DNA from: Lepidostoma basale | Taxonomy: Eukaryota > Arthropoda > Insecta > Trichoptera > Lepidostomatidae | Assembly: GCA_022606425.2 (NCBI GenBank) | Contig: JAHDVF020000883.1 | Location: forward strand, 1,364,001 to 1,428,000 | Direction: 5' to 3' | DNA: 64,000 nt | In this document: positions 22,000-33,500 of the stretch, piece by piece | Numbering within the stretch: the stretch's first letter is position 1 | Layout: each line of letters opens with the position of its first letter | The notes under the pieces: generated by a model | Seen by the model: the letters and a program-made list of their open reading frames with translations, nothing else | What the model was told of the DNA's origin: nothing | Database searches by the model: none | Position numbers and translations under genes: made by a program

Positions 22000-22850
22000 G
22001 GGTCAAATTAGAGCCTAACCTCACTTACTTAAACACAAATATTACAATAATAACTTTATGTAATCGATACAGAGTTTTCCTTAACATAACATAAAAATTA
22101 TTACGAATTTTTAGTAAAAAGAATGCTTCATAAACATACATTATAAAATCCTTTACATTCATGCAGCGTTTCACGAAAGCACGTCTTATTTTACGTTTAA
22201 AATTGTGAACACTATTGTAACATGATCGTCGAATGATCTAACTAGAAAGGCATTTAAAAATATTATTATTTTGGTCTAACAATTCTTACTTAACCTTTAC
22301 CTTACGGTGCTAAAATAAAAACGCGCGTTCCTATGTTGAGTAATCAGTACCCAATCAAAAATTAGCGATTTTAAGTCGGAAAAATAAGAACATTCATAGC
22401 TAATCCCCTTAATTAATTATAATTGAAGTCAAAAATTATAATAATTGAGATTTATTTGCTGAAAACATTTAAAACATCTGGCAACGCTCACGGAACGGGC
22501 ATAGGTCCACTCTGGTTGCAAGCCCGAGAGCTACTGCTGGCGGCAGTGAGAACATTGAGTTTCTCGCGCTTCCACAGTGAAATATGCAAGAGTGAGATGC
22601 GAATATAGTGTCGCGTTTATACGCGAATTGTTTCCGATGTTCACAAAATACCTCCGATGTGCCCGATAAATTCGGATTATTATTTTTTAAATCAATGCGT
22701 AAATACATTATGGAGGAATACCTTAAATCTTAACCTCGTATTTATTAAATGTATAGAGATAATGATGGTTATTATAAGCAACGTGTAGAAGATACCCATC
22801 ATAGGGAAGGGAGGGTTGAACAATTATGTAAAATTCCATATAAAATCATT
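22000..22850. other. Anonymous DNA
   Basis: No supported gene. A somewhat GC-richer patch (22480-22620) has short open frames that I cannot assign. Confidence 0.5.
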
Positions 22851-22854
22851 TATA

Positions 22855-22940
22855 TAATATGAATGAAGACGTTCGTTTTCAAGAAGTTTTATTATATTTT
22901 ATGGAAACGACATGTCATGTTAAAGAATTGCCAAATTTTA
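22855..22940 (+). repeat. Family P fragment
   Basis: AATGAAGACGTTCGTTTTCAAG and TTTATGGAAACGACATGTC, diverged from the P consensus. Confidence 0.5.
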
Positions 22941-22984
22941 TCTTTATAGTTGTACGATACGTATATCTGTACGAGCTTATGTAC

Positions 22985-23395
22985 GAGTTCGGGCATTATT
23001 CTTACTATATTCAATTAAAATTATGCCTTGACAGTCCCAAAACACGGATGCCATGATTTTCTTGGCTGAAAATGTGGTTTTGAACTTTTTGGCGGAGGGT
23101 AAAGAGGTGTGACGCCACTGTTGAGATTGCCTTTTGGTTTCAGGCGTGTAGTGTGCAACCCAAATTTCATCTCCAGTAACGATGGAGCGGAGAAATTGCA
23201 GAGTTTGCAGCGCCTCAAAAACTCTTGCCCGGCGCCGCGTATTTCGCACTTGGCGGGAGATTGGATTGACATTTTTCACGAAACGTGTTGTCGCGTCGAC
23301 ACTTCTCAACGTACTGACCTCGAACCGGTCTCGTTGCGGAGGGGAAGGATCAGGCTACACGGAAGCGTAGCCAACATGTCGAAAATAAAATCCAT
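22985..23395 (-). pseudogene. Mariner transposase fragment (irritans-like)
   Basis: Minus frame: LRSIVTGDEIWVAHYTPETK (first catalytic Asp in TGDE), SAKKIMASVFWDCQGIILIEY. D2 and D3 are missing, so it cannot be active. Confidence 0.75.
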
Positions 23396-23589
23396 CCGGT
23401 CGTGAGAGCCTCAGTACACTTACTTTCTAGATATGCCTCGTACTCGTAGTTGAACTGCTCCTAAACGGCTGGACAGATTTTGATGAAATTTTTTGTGTGT
23501 TTGAGTGGGTCCCTAGATGCTTTAGATTCTCAATTGGACCCAGTAGGTGACCGTTAAAACCTTCTGATAAGTTCATGAATAATTGAATT

Positions 23590-23823
23590 CTTGTGCCGAC
23601 CCTTATGTATGGAAGTGAAGCATAGAACTGGCAAAAGAAGTGAGAGACCGAGGAAAACTTGGTGTGATCAAGTTAATCAAATTTTAAAGGTCGGCCATGT
23701 TAGAAGTCGAAAGAATCGACGTGCGTGTATGACTCGCTGTATAAATGTGGAGGAAGTTAGATAGGTGTGTCAGGATAGAGTAGTGTGGCGGTACCACCCT
23801 TTTGGGGAAACGGCGTGATGGTT
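23590..23823 (+). pseudogene. LINE-T fragment with internal deletion
   Basis: Jumps from TLMYGSEA directly to RPRKTWCDQVNQILKVGHV; ends GGCGTGATGG. Confidence 0.65.
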
Positions 23824-23919
23824 TGTTGTTGTTCTTGTTGTCGTCTTTGTATCCGTCCGCCTTTGAAGTATAGATATTATGTTTCTAAATGTTTGCATCG
23901 ATTTGGCTCGCGCTATAGT

Positions 23920-24310
23920 TTTGTGTTTATAAATGGGTGCCTTTGCTCAATATTCAAAATCTTTTGGCCCCAAACAGTGTCAAATGCCGTTCTCTGGACC
24001 ATGGCAGGCGAAAAGCCAATTAGAGAACAAGTCTCTAGACGCAGATGGCAGTGGATCGGTCACACTCGGAGACGGAACCCAGCCTGCATCGCTCAGGGCG
24101 CACTAGACTGGTCCCCAATGGGGGGAAAGAGAAAGTGAGGCAGACCTAGAGCCACCTTGAGAAGAGCCCTGCAGGACGAGGTTAAGGCGGCAGGCCTCAC
24201 TTGGGATAATGTTAGGCATCAGGTATGCGATAGAGTCGGGTGGAGAAGGTTCCTTGAGGCCCTATACACCACGGAGGTGTGACAGAACAAAATGAAGAAG
24301 AAGAAGATAG
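23920..24310 (+). pseudogene. LINE-B 3' part with GAA tail
   Basis: FINGCLCSIFKIFWPQTVSN, WIGHTRRRNPACIAQ, then stops; ends GTGTGACAGAACAAAATGAA plus GAAGAAGAAG. Confidence 0.75.
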
Positions 24311-24544
24311 TTATAATTTAGCTGGCGCTATAATGGTATGGTGTGTTAGTATAAACATCTTTAGTTTATACAAATACTAGCAGTTTCTTAGACTAAATAA
24401 TTTCGTCTAGAGAAATTTGTACGTGCTAGCAAATTCTCAGAGATAAGGCATTATCTTTCGTAGTGTCCTGGTCGCATTTCATCATACAGATTAAATGGTA
24501 TCATGCAGACAAAGAATGAAATGGAAAATTGTATTCATTACAAT

Positions 24545-24945
24545 GTTATCTTCTTCTCCGGTCTCAATCTAATGATTGGTCTGCAGCAAGGCGACGCATC
24601 TCCTCTTCCACTCCGCTCGGTCCTCGGCAACTCTCTTCAACTCCGCATAAGAGGTACAGCCCATATCTCGGCAAATCTGGTCTAGGTACTCTTGGCGAGG
24701 TTGCCAATCGATCCCTCGACCATTCCCTTCAACACATCATGCAGGAAACACTCGTGTCGCAACACATGACCAATCCATCTTGCGCGCCTCTCCGCTATGG
24801 TGTTCAACATGTGCATATTCTCTTCAACTCTGCTGAGAACCTCTTCATTTATAATGTGGTCCCTTCATGAAACATGGGCAATTTGTCTGTAGGTCCACAT
24901 CTCAAATACCTCCAGCCTGTTATCGTCATATATTCATTGCAATTC
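24545..24945 (-). pseudogene. LINE-D-like 3' part
   Basis: The plus strand has GGTCTCAATCTAATGATTGG, the equivalent of the LINE-D end GGTTTCAATCCTGGGATTGG, and the complement of basic tail residues; frames are broken. Confidence 0.6.
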
Positions 24946-24957
24946 AAAGTTTTATTC

Positions 24958-25062
24958 TTCATTCTGAAACTTGCCGAACGTTCTTACAAAGGACTCCCTT
25001 CACATCCTAACCCCACAACAAAAGATCTCTCAAATTACGACCCAAACACCTCCAGCCGCCAT
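24958..25062 (+). pseudogene. Jockey-like C-terminal scrap
   Basis: FILKLAERSYKGLPSHPNPT matches residues near the end of the frame at 8402-9547. Confidence 0.7.
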
Positions 25063-25063
25063 C

Positions 25064-25800
25064 TTCTTCTTTCTCTTCTTCCTAAGCCTATTCCCGTCCA
25101 CTCCTGGACAAAGTTATCCTCCATTTGCTTCCATGTCATTCTGTCCTGTGCACACTGCATCTGTTCAGATCATCCTTCCACCGTAATTGCGGTTGCCCTG
25201 CACTTATCTTCGCCGTCCACGGTCTCCAAGTCAGCAGTCTTCTTGTCCACTTTTCATCTGAGCTTCTGGCTACGTGACCTGCCCATTGCCATTTTAGAGT
25301 CGCCACCCGGTGGATGATGTCAGTGACCTTTGTTTTCTCTCTCACCGTATCGTTTCCAACTCTGTCTCTTAGGCTTATTCCTAACATGGCTCTTTCCATG
25401 GCTCTTTGGGTCACTCGTAGTTTCTCGGCACTTTGTTGGACAATGTTACAGTTTCAAGACCATAAGTACCAACTGGCAGAACGCAGGCTTCATAGACTTC
25501 CAAGTCCAAGTTCTATGGAAGTTCATGTCACATCTTGAGGCAACCTGATACCGCCGAAGCCTTGTTGACTTTGTTGACTTGTTGTTTCACTGACAAGATC
25601 ATTTTGACTGAGCAGATCCACTCCCAGATATCTAAACTTTGCAACCTGTTCCAGCATTCTGTCATTTAAGGATAACCTGCATCCTAAGGGTTCTTTTGGG
25701 AATGTCATGGTTTTTGTTTTCTCAGAGATCATCACATTGAAGTTGGCGGCCGATGTCTGAAATCTATTTGAAATTCTTTGCAGTTCGTCTTCCGTGACAT
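25064..25800 (-). pseudogene. LINE-G 3' part
   Basis: Minus frames: VAKFRYLGVDLLSQNDLV, TQRAMERAMLGISLRDRVGN, TLKWQWAGHVARSSD and QLRWKDDLNR. Frameshifted, with a GAAG-rich tail. Confidence 0.75.
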
Positions 25801-25912
25801 GATTATATTAATCAAGTTTTTAAAGATGGCCATGTTAGAAGTCGGAAGAATCGATGTGAAGATACCTAGAGATGTGTGTCAGAACATAGTAGTGGATTCT
25901 CTCTGCTTGATT
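25795..25912 (+). pseudogene. LINE-T scrap
   Basis: ATGGCCATGTTAGAAGTCGG and following tail bases, degenerate. Confidence 0.5.
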
Positions 25913-25949
25913 TTCTAATGAAACAAGTGAGGGTTTGAAATTTAATTGT

Positions 25950-26230
25950 GTCTCAATATTACAACATTCCCCATTCCACCTTTATTTTTATGACCATGAA
26001 TGACAAATTTTTGGAAGTTGTACATATGCTCCAAATCTATACTTATCTTCACATGTCAGTTTCAATTGGCCATCTATGTAGATTTGATTACACATGTTAA
26101 TCTTTTTAAGATTAACCTATATAATCCACCCACTAACGCCATCTATGGAGATTAATTTTTAGCATTTAGCAAACTACTTTATTAACACAATGTGAAGGCT
26201 ATCGCCATTAGCGCATTGTTTAGAAGCCGC
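25950..26230. repeat. FB-A fragment
   Basis: ACAACATTCCCCATTCCACC, GCCATCTATGTAGATTTGAT and GGCTATCGCCATTAGCGC as in 10020-10280. Confidence 0.7.
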
Positions 26231-26715
26231 CTGGAGTATCATTCCTATCTATATAATCTATATAAGTGAGGGTTTGTTTTTGTTATTGTTATTTGTTTCT
26301 GAAACAGGTGTTTCTGTATGTGTGTGACCACAAAGTTGTTGCTAAATACAACAATAATTCTCAAAACAGCAGATTAATGGTTGTTATCTGAAGCGTATCG
26401 TTTAGTTTGCTAAAACATGAAATCGGTCAAGGAGCGAACGAGTCCAAAGTCTGCGGTCTGAATAAATATTTGTAAAAGACGAATTGTTTTCGATTCGTAT
26501 GTCATTGCGAAAAACGATAGCTGTGCGAATGGCATAAATATTGTTCTACTAACTATAAATAAACGATTATTAATTATTAAAGTACATTTTAGGAAGTTAT
26601 TTCTTAAAAATAATAATGTCCAAATGTAAACCTTCGCGTTCGCGGCACTCATTTAATCGAACAGTAAAAATTCTTATGACGGCTCTGATAAAGACTGATT
26701 AACAAGAATTTATCA
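26230..26715. other. Anonymous DNA
   Basis: No coding or RNA feature recognised. Confidence 0.5.
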
Positions 26716-27555
26716 ATGAAAGCGAAAATGGGCGTTCACAATGGAGTTCTGGTCCCAAGACTTATGTATGAAAGTGAAGCATGGAACTGGCAAAATAAGG
26801 GTGACGGCAGAATAAATGCAGTAGAGATGAAGTGAAGACTTATATGCGGTAGAATGATGTACGATAGAATCTCAAATGGTGATATAAGAAAGGAATGTAG
26901 AGCGGAAGAAGGTATTATAAACAAAATTATGAGAGTTGGTTCGGACATATGGAGCGCATGGATGGAGAAAGAATGGTTAAGAAAGTGTAGAAAGAAAGAA
27001 AGAAAGTGAGGTAGACCGAGGAAAACCCTAAGGGTTGGGGCAGGCAACAAAGTGAACGGTGCACTTAAAGTTGTCATCGCAAACAAAAACCTTTCTAAAA
27101 AAGCTAGAATAGCAGTGCACAATGGTGTTCTTCTACCGACGCTTATGTATGGAAGCGAAGCATGGAACTGGCAAAAGAAGGATGAAAGTAGAATAAATGC
27201 AGTAGAAATGAGATCTCTTAGACGAATGTGTGGATACTCTGTGTATGATAGAGTGTCGAATGAAAATATAAGAAGTGGATGCGGTGCGAATGATGGTGTT
27301 ATGAACAAAATAATGAAAGGATCATTAAGATGGTTTGGACACATGGAAAGAATGAATGGTAAAAAAAATATATTTTAACGATGTAAATGGAACCAGAAAT
27401 AGAGGAAGACCGAGTCAGAGAAATCGACGCATGTGCATGACACGATGTATGAATGTTGAGGAATCAAGATAAATATGTCAGGATAGAAACGTGTGGCAGT
27501 CCATTCTTTCTGCCTACCTCTTCGGAGAGACGGCGTGATGGTTAATTAGTTAGCT
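26715..27555 (+). pseudogene. Two adjacent LINE-T fragments
   Basis: First piece 26715-27005 (WNWQNKGDGRINAVEM, stops), second 27025-27555 (NGALKVVIANKNLSKKARIA, LLPTLMYGSEAW, RSLRRMCGYSVYDRV, GSLRWFGHMERMN) ending GGCGTGATGGTTAATTAG. Confidence 0.75.
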
Positions 27556-27559
27556 AGTT

Positions 27560-27895
27560 CATTTTCGTCTCTAACTATCATATCAAAAAACCTAACATAG
27601 CCTAAATTATATTTTAATTTAAATGCCTTAACTAAGTGATTGTTCTACTTTATTTGTCTTGATGTTCGAGTACTTTAAATATGTTTTGTTTCTTTAACCC
27701 TTTGGTTTTCAAAATTCAAAATATCGGCGTTCGCTATACCAGCGAGAAGTGCCGAATCTGACGGATAGAAGCTATGAATTATAAAAGAATCATTTACTTT
27801 TTAGATAGAGTGACAATGGTCTTATGTCTATGAGTTTTGATTAAGTCACATACATTTCTTATACATTACTCGTAGTATCTGGACTCGGCTGGGAT
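27560..27895. other. Anonymous DNA
   Basis: No feature recognised. Confidence 0.45.
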
Positions 27896-28490
27896 ATATT
27901 TTGTACCCCATTAAATCAAATCAAATCAGTTTATTTCATCAACAGACATTACAAATTTTATTTTTAAAGCATCTATTGAGAACAGGTAAAATAATATATT
28001 GTGTATAGTATACTACCAGAAACGCATGAGAGATGGTTCGATATTAGGAAGACAGGATACTCTCCAGAATTAAGAGTATTTGCCTTCTGAACGTACTTTC
28101 ACTAATATGAATGACGTCAATCTCCAAGGAGACTGCGTTCAGCAGACTAATTGCTCTTTCCACTGGTGTCACCAGAAGCAGATTGGTTCTGGCGGCCGGT
28201 AGGTAAAACAATACTGTCGCTGTCGGAAATATCTATCGGGGACAAAAAACCGAACACCCTAATTAATCTAAAGAAATGGGTAATTAGATGTCCATCTCTT
28301 CGAAGCTGTAGAGAAATGGTTCCGAGCATTCCCAAAAGAAATGCCGTGGGATAGAGCCACGGATAGCTATTCCCTCATGTAGAGATACCTCAGAATTTTT
28401 TTCTGAACCCTCTCCAGCATCACGGAATATCTCGCTTCGTGAGGACTCCACATCACTCCCTGTGCACTTTTTACAATGTGCATTTGAAAC
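27895..28490 (-). pseudogene. LINE-K 3' part
   Basis: Minus frame: MLGTISLQLRRDGHLITHFF and the 3' UTR-like sequence GAGAGATGGTTCGATATTAG shared with 29815-29920. Confidence 0.6.
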
Positions 28491-28865
28491 TACAGAAGTA
28501 AGTTTGTGTGTCGCTCTCTCTATGTTTTACTTTTTAATTACTATCTTTAATATAGAGGCAATTTTGGCATAGTTATCCCAAAAGCGCTGTCAACCAAAGG
28601 GTGAACTTTGAGTTCCTTTACATCAGACTAGGCCAGTTGAGCATTAAGAATTGTATAATGTCAATTTTCCACCCGATTGTATACTTTGTGCCGTTATCTG
28701 AAGATATTCCTAGTGTGATGAAGAAGATTATGAAATTATAATTTATCAAAAATATGGCTGTGACATAACCCACATTATGCAATTTTTTTGTATGAAATAA
28801 AACAATTTCAGAAAAAAAAAATACTCTTCTTATTTGTGTTTTAATACCTGTTCATTTTTTCCAAT
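28490..28865. other. Anonymous DNA
   Basis: No feature recognised. Confidence 0.45.
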
Positions 28866-28877
28866 CATATCTTAAAT

Positions 28878-29425
28878 CTTATCTGCGAAAAAGAGACTGG
28901 TATGGTCATGTTCAAAGAATGGACACCACCAGACTCCCCTATATTACACTCCATAATCAGCCTCATGGAACTCGTCCTCCTGGAAGACCTCCTAAAAGAT
29001 TAAAGAACCTTACAGGCAGTGGCGGTACTCCCATAGAAGCCCAGAAGCCCGGCTTGCTTAAGACATTTTTAATCATCTGCGAAAAAGGGACTAGTATGGT
29101 CACGTTCAAAAATGGACACCACCAGACTCCCCTATATTGCACTACATAATCAGCCTCATGGAACTCGTCCTCCTGGAAGACCTCCTAAAAGATGGAAAGA
29201 CAGCTGAGAATCTACTTTATAAGCAGTGGCGGTACCCCCATAGAAGCCCAGAAGCCCGGCTTGCTTAAGAAATTTTGAATCATCTGCGAAAAAGGGACTG
29301 GTACGGTCATGTTAAAAGAATGGACACTACCAGACTCCCCTATATTACATTACAAACTCATGGGACTCATCCTCGTGGAAGACCTCCTAAAAGATGGAAG
29401 GACAGCTGGGAATATACCTTACAGG
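28878..29425 (+). repeat. ~195-200-bp tandem triplication of LINE-H plus hAT left end
   Basis: Three units, each with GACTGGTATGGTCATG-type, TCAGCCTCATGGAACTCGTC, CTCCTAAAAGAT, and then CAGTGGCGGTACTCCCATAG from a hAT left terminus. Small open frames reading RPPGRPPKR are LINE tail remains. Confidence 0.75.
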
Positions 29426-29674
29426 CAGTGGCGGTACTCCCATAGAAGCCCAGAAGCCCGGCTTGCGTAAGATATTTTGAATCAAAACCTCTTCCGGCTT
29501 ACAGAGGTTAAACTCTTGTGGCTATTCCTCTTACCTCTGATGGGAACATTGTTGGAAGGTGATTTGGTGGGTTGTTGGTTTATGCGGGGGCACGATTACT
29601 TAGATTTGGGGGTTTTGATTCAAAATTTCTTACGCAAGCCGGGCTTCTGGGCTTTTATGGGAATACCGCCACTG
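29426..29674. mobile_element. hAT-like MITE with 8-bp target duplication
   Basis: Ends CAGTGGCGG and CCGCCACTG, about 60-bp terminal inverted repeats, flanked on both sides by CTTACAGG (29418-29425, 29675-29682). Non-coding. The target lies within LINE-H. Confidence 0.85.
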
Positions 29675-29780
29675 CTTACAGGAGGAGCAACACTCCGGAG
29701 AACAGACCACATAGGTCTACAACAAGGAAGAATAAGATCATATCTTACTGTATTGAGAGTTACTGATATAAATAGTAAGC
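29675..29780 (+). pseudogene. LINE-H 3' end
   Basis: AGGAGGAGCAACACTCCGG, ACCACATAGGTCTACAACAA; continues the LINE-H sequence interrupted by the MITE. Confidence 0.55.
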
Positions 29781-29814
29781 TAGAACTAGAGCTCTGTCTG
29801 TGAATCTTTCTGGA

Positions 29815-29920
29815 GATCTATTGAGAACAGGTAAAATATAATATACAAAACACATGAGAGATGGTTCCACTGCAGGAATACAAGATACTCTCCAAAGACA
29901 AGAGTTCTTTGTTAAAAATG
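29815..29920 (-). repeat. LINE-K 3' UTR scrap
   Basis: TCTATTGAGAACAGGTAAAA and GAGAGATGGTTCCA as at 27970-28075. Confidence 0.5.
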
Positions 29921-30004
29921 TATAAAGTCACATCAATTTTCGGTAATTACCATATTCTGCTCCATTTACTAGTGTATATAAACTGCAACGAGTTGAAGTT
30001 TCGT

Positions 30005-30140
30005 CACATTTGATAATGCCTTAGAAGGGCGAAACATGTCATTCCCATAAAATATAATAAAACTAGTATAAAACAGACGTTTTCATTCGTATTAATTATT
30101 TAATAAGGAGTTTTACATAATTGTTAAAGAAACAATAAAC
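30005..30140. repeat. Family P copy
   Basis: TTTGATAATGCCTTAGAAGG, GCGAAACATGTCATTCCC, then ACGTTTTCATTCGTATTAAT. Confidence 0.7.
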
Positions 30141-30229
30141 GGTGAAAACGATTAGGTCTTCTTTCTAGTAATTGGCTGGCTATTGCATTTTCGATCGACA
30201 ACTTAGATATTATTATATAATATATAAAT

Positions 30230-30385
30230 CAAAAATAAGTTATTTAAGTCCTCAACTTCGATGGAGGGACGACATTTAAGAGACCGCCGGTACGACATGG
30301 ATGCGTGTTGCCCAGGATCGACAAACATGGAAGCATACGGAGGAGTCCTACGTCCAGGAGTGGACCGATATAGGCTGATGATGAA
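30230..30385 (+). pseudogene. LINE-G C-terminal scrap
   Basis: WMRVAQDRQTWKHTEESYVQ followed by EWTDIG and a stop. It ends about 70 bp before the helicase gene's 3' end. Confidence 0.6.
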
Positions 30386-30414
30386 AAATGAAATAAAATT
30401 TGTGTAGGAACAAG

Positions 30415-30420
30415 TTTATT
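30415..30420 (-). terminator. Polyadenylation signal of Dhx35
   Basis: AATAAA lies about 32 nt beyond the stop codon, with GT/T-rich sequence further downstream. The position suits the helicase transcript's 3' end. Confidence 0.7.
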
Positions 30421-30451
30421 GAGTTCAAAGGTAAGGTTATGTAATCTTAGG

Positions 30452-30566
30452 TTAGTTTTCCCTGTAGAAATGTGGTGCTAGCTCCGTGAGCCATTCTTTC
30501 CTCGTGATGGTAAGGTTTTTCATGTATACCTTATCATTTGAGCTCTGGACATCGCAGAAGAGTACC
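30452..30566 (-). CDS. Dhx35: Dhx35 terminal exon
   Basis: 115 nt from the acceptor TACTTTCAG to the TAA at 30452-30454. It encodes WVLFCDVQSSNDKVYMKNLT and ends EWLTELAPHFYREN. The 'LAP.FY' ending and total in-frame length support this as the true C-terminus. Confidence 0.92.
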
Positions 30567-33500
30567 CTGAAAGTATAAACAGTTTTTAGAATAATTTATT
30601 TCCCGCTGTTATTATTTATTTATTGTTGGAACAAAAAGTGAATGGTCTCCGTGGTTATTTAATCTATATATAGACAAGCGTACTGCTGTACGGCTGTGAG
30701 ACTTGGAAATCTACCGCAGACGTTATTGGAAAACTCCAGGTGTTTATAAATAAGTGCCTTCGCTCAATATTCAAGATCTATTGGCCCCAAACAGTGTCAA
30801 ATGCCGTTCTCTGGACCATGGCAGGCGAAAAGCCAATTAGAGAACAAGTCGCTAGACGCAAATGGCAGTGGATCGGTCACACTCTGAGACGGAACCCAGC
30901 CTGCATCGCTCAGGACGCACTAGACTGGTCCCCTATGGAGGGAAAAGAGGAAGCGAGGCAGACCTAGAGCCATCTGGAATATCTCACCTCGTGAGGACTC
31001 CACATCACAGAACCACTTTTGAACATATTGGGATCTCTGTAAACACTTCCAGTCCAAATAATAAAGTCTTGTAAGAGAGTAGAGGATATTGATTATCCGG
31101 ATACATACCACTGCGGCTGTTGGGCATTGTAGAGACAGCTGTTTGGACTGATGTAGAGTTCCGTCTGATTCCCCTTCAGGCACCTGTAACTCCCGGAGTG
31201 GTGGAGGTAGGCGGCCGTCATGAAGAGTCCAGAACAAAGGCATCGCAGAATCCTCTCCATCTTGGCTGTAAGTAAGGTTAGGTTAGATTAGTTTCTTCTT
31301 CTTCCTCAGCCTATTCCCGTGCACTTCTGGACAAAGGCCTCCTCCATTCGCTTCCATGTCACTCTGTCTTGTGCAGACTGCATCCATGTTATTCCGACTC
31401 GTCTCAAATCATACTTCCACCGTAGTTGCGGTCGCCCTGCACTCCTCTTTGCCGTCCACTGAGCTTCTGGATACGTGACCTGCCCATTGCCATTTTAGAG
31501 CGCTACCTGTCGGATGAGAAAGAGAAAGCGAGGCAGACCTAGAGCCACCTGGAGAAGAACCCTGCAGGACGAGGTTAAGGCAGCAGGTCTCACTTGGGAC
31601 GATGTTAAGCATCAGGCATGCGATAGAGTCGGGTGGAGAAGATTCCTTGAGGCCCTATGCACCACGGAGGTGTGACAGGACAAAAAGAAGAAGAAGAAGA
31701 CCTGTTGGATGATGTCGGTGACCTTTGTTTTTTCTCTCACCGTATCGTTTCTGACTCTGTCTCTTAGACTTATTCCTAACATGGCTCTTTGGGTCACTCG
31801 TAGTTTCTTGGCAGTAGGTTAGTTTACGATGATGATCAAATGATCAAAGTCTTTATTTAACCAAACAAACCTTTTATTTTTTGTATTTTTTATTGTAAAT
31901 AAAAGGTTGTTTAAACCCAATTACTGTATATATTTTGTTTTTAGCTATTGTATTGATTCTCGTAACATGTGATAGGGGGCTAATCTATCGCCATTTTATT
32001 GTGAATTCTACACCAGACCAAAGACAGTGTGACAATCACACCGCCATCACCGGGAATCGCCGGGACCTTTAGGGTGGAAGTCAAAGCACTTACCATTCGG
32101 CCACGAAGGTAGTCATAAGGGTTACGTTAGTTAGTTATATAATGACCCACCTCCGTCCATCATCTTCTCATTGTTGGCAATGCCGAATTTCTTAGTGACG
32201 AGCTTCTCGAGGCTGGCTCTGATCTCCACGACCTTCCGCAGGGCATGGTAGTTGAGGAACATCTTGCCGCACCAGCTCTTCACTGCCTTCCTGTTTCCCG
32301 ATGCATCTCCACTATCTACCTGCTTCTTAAACCCATCGTACACGTTCAGAAGTGTGATGAGATCACCTTCGCCAACCTGAAAAATAGATTAATTGTGGAT
32401 TAATAACCTTTTTTACTCTGTGAACAAAAGAACAAAAGTTTTATTTTACATTAAATGAAACATTTTTAATTCACAGATGGTCTTTTAATTCTAACTAATT
32501 AACTAACTAACCATCACGCCGTCTCTCCGAAGGGGTAGGCATAGAGAATCGACCGCCACACTACTCTATCCTGACACACCTCTCTACCTTCCTCCACATT
32601 CATACAGCAAGTCGTACACACACGTCGATTTTCCGACTTCTAACATGACCAACATTTAAAATTTGATTAATTTGGTCATGCCATGTTTTCCTCGGTCTGC
32701 CTCGACTCCGTGCTCCAATTACGTCATTAACGAATACTTTCTTAACCATTCTTTCTCCATCCATGCGTTCCATATGTCCGAACCAACGCAGCGATCCTTT
32801 CATAATTTTGTTCATAATACCTTCTTTCGCTCTACATTCCTTTCTTATATCAGCATTTGAGATTCTGTCGTATATCGTTCTACCACACATACGTCTTAGG
32901 GACTTTGTCTCTACCACATTTATTCTGCTCTCATCCTTTCTCTGCTAGTTCCATGCTTCGCTTCCGTACATTAGGGTTGGGACCAGAACTCCATTGTGAA
33001 CATCTGTTTTCACTTTCATTGATAATTTTTTGTTTCCTATAACTATTTTTAAAGCTCCATTCACTTTGTTACCCGCACCAACACTTCTTTCGACGTCATT
33101 ATCCGTTCGGCCATCCGCTGTGAACATGCTACCTAAATACACAAATTCACTCACCTGCTCCAAATTCTTTTCGTTCACACTTATGTTACAAACTGTCATT
33201 GACTCTTAGTCAGTATAAAAGGTACCCTGTGTGTTATAAGGATACAAAAAAACTAACCTCAAATCCGTTCCTCTTGGCCACTTTGGCGTTGATGGCCCCC
33301 TGGCCCCCGGAGGGAGAGACAAACACAGTCTCCACCTGCATCATTGACACGATTGACAGGATCTCCTCGGTGCATCCGAAGTTTCCTGTTCGAATATGTA
33401 ATAAATTAAATATGGAATTCCATTGTAAAAACTTTGGAATTTGAAAAACAACCCTGTATATTTTTCATTTTAATTTATTAAATATCTTTATACAATAATA

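Noticed and set aside
26736..27344. 202-codon minus-strand open frame
   Set aside because: It is the antisense of two LINE-T fragments; the plus strand carries the recognisable residues.
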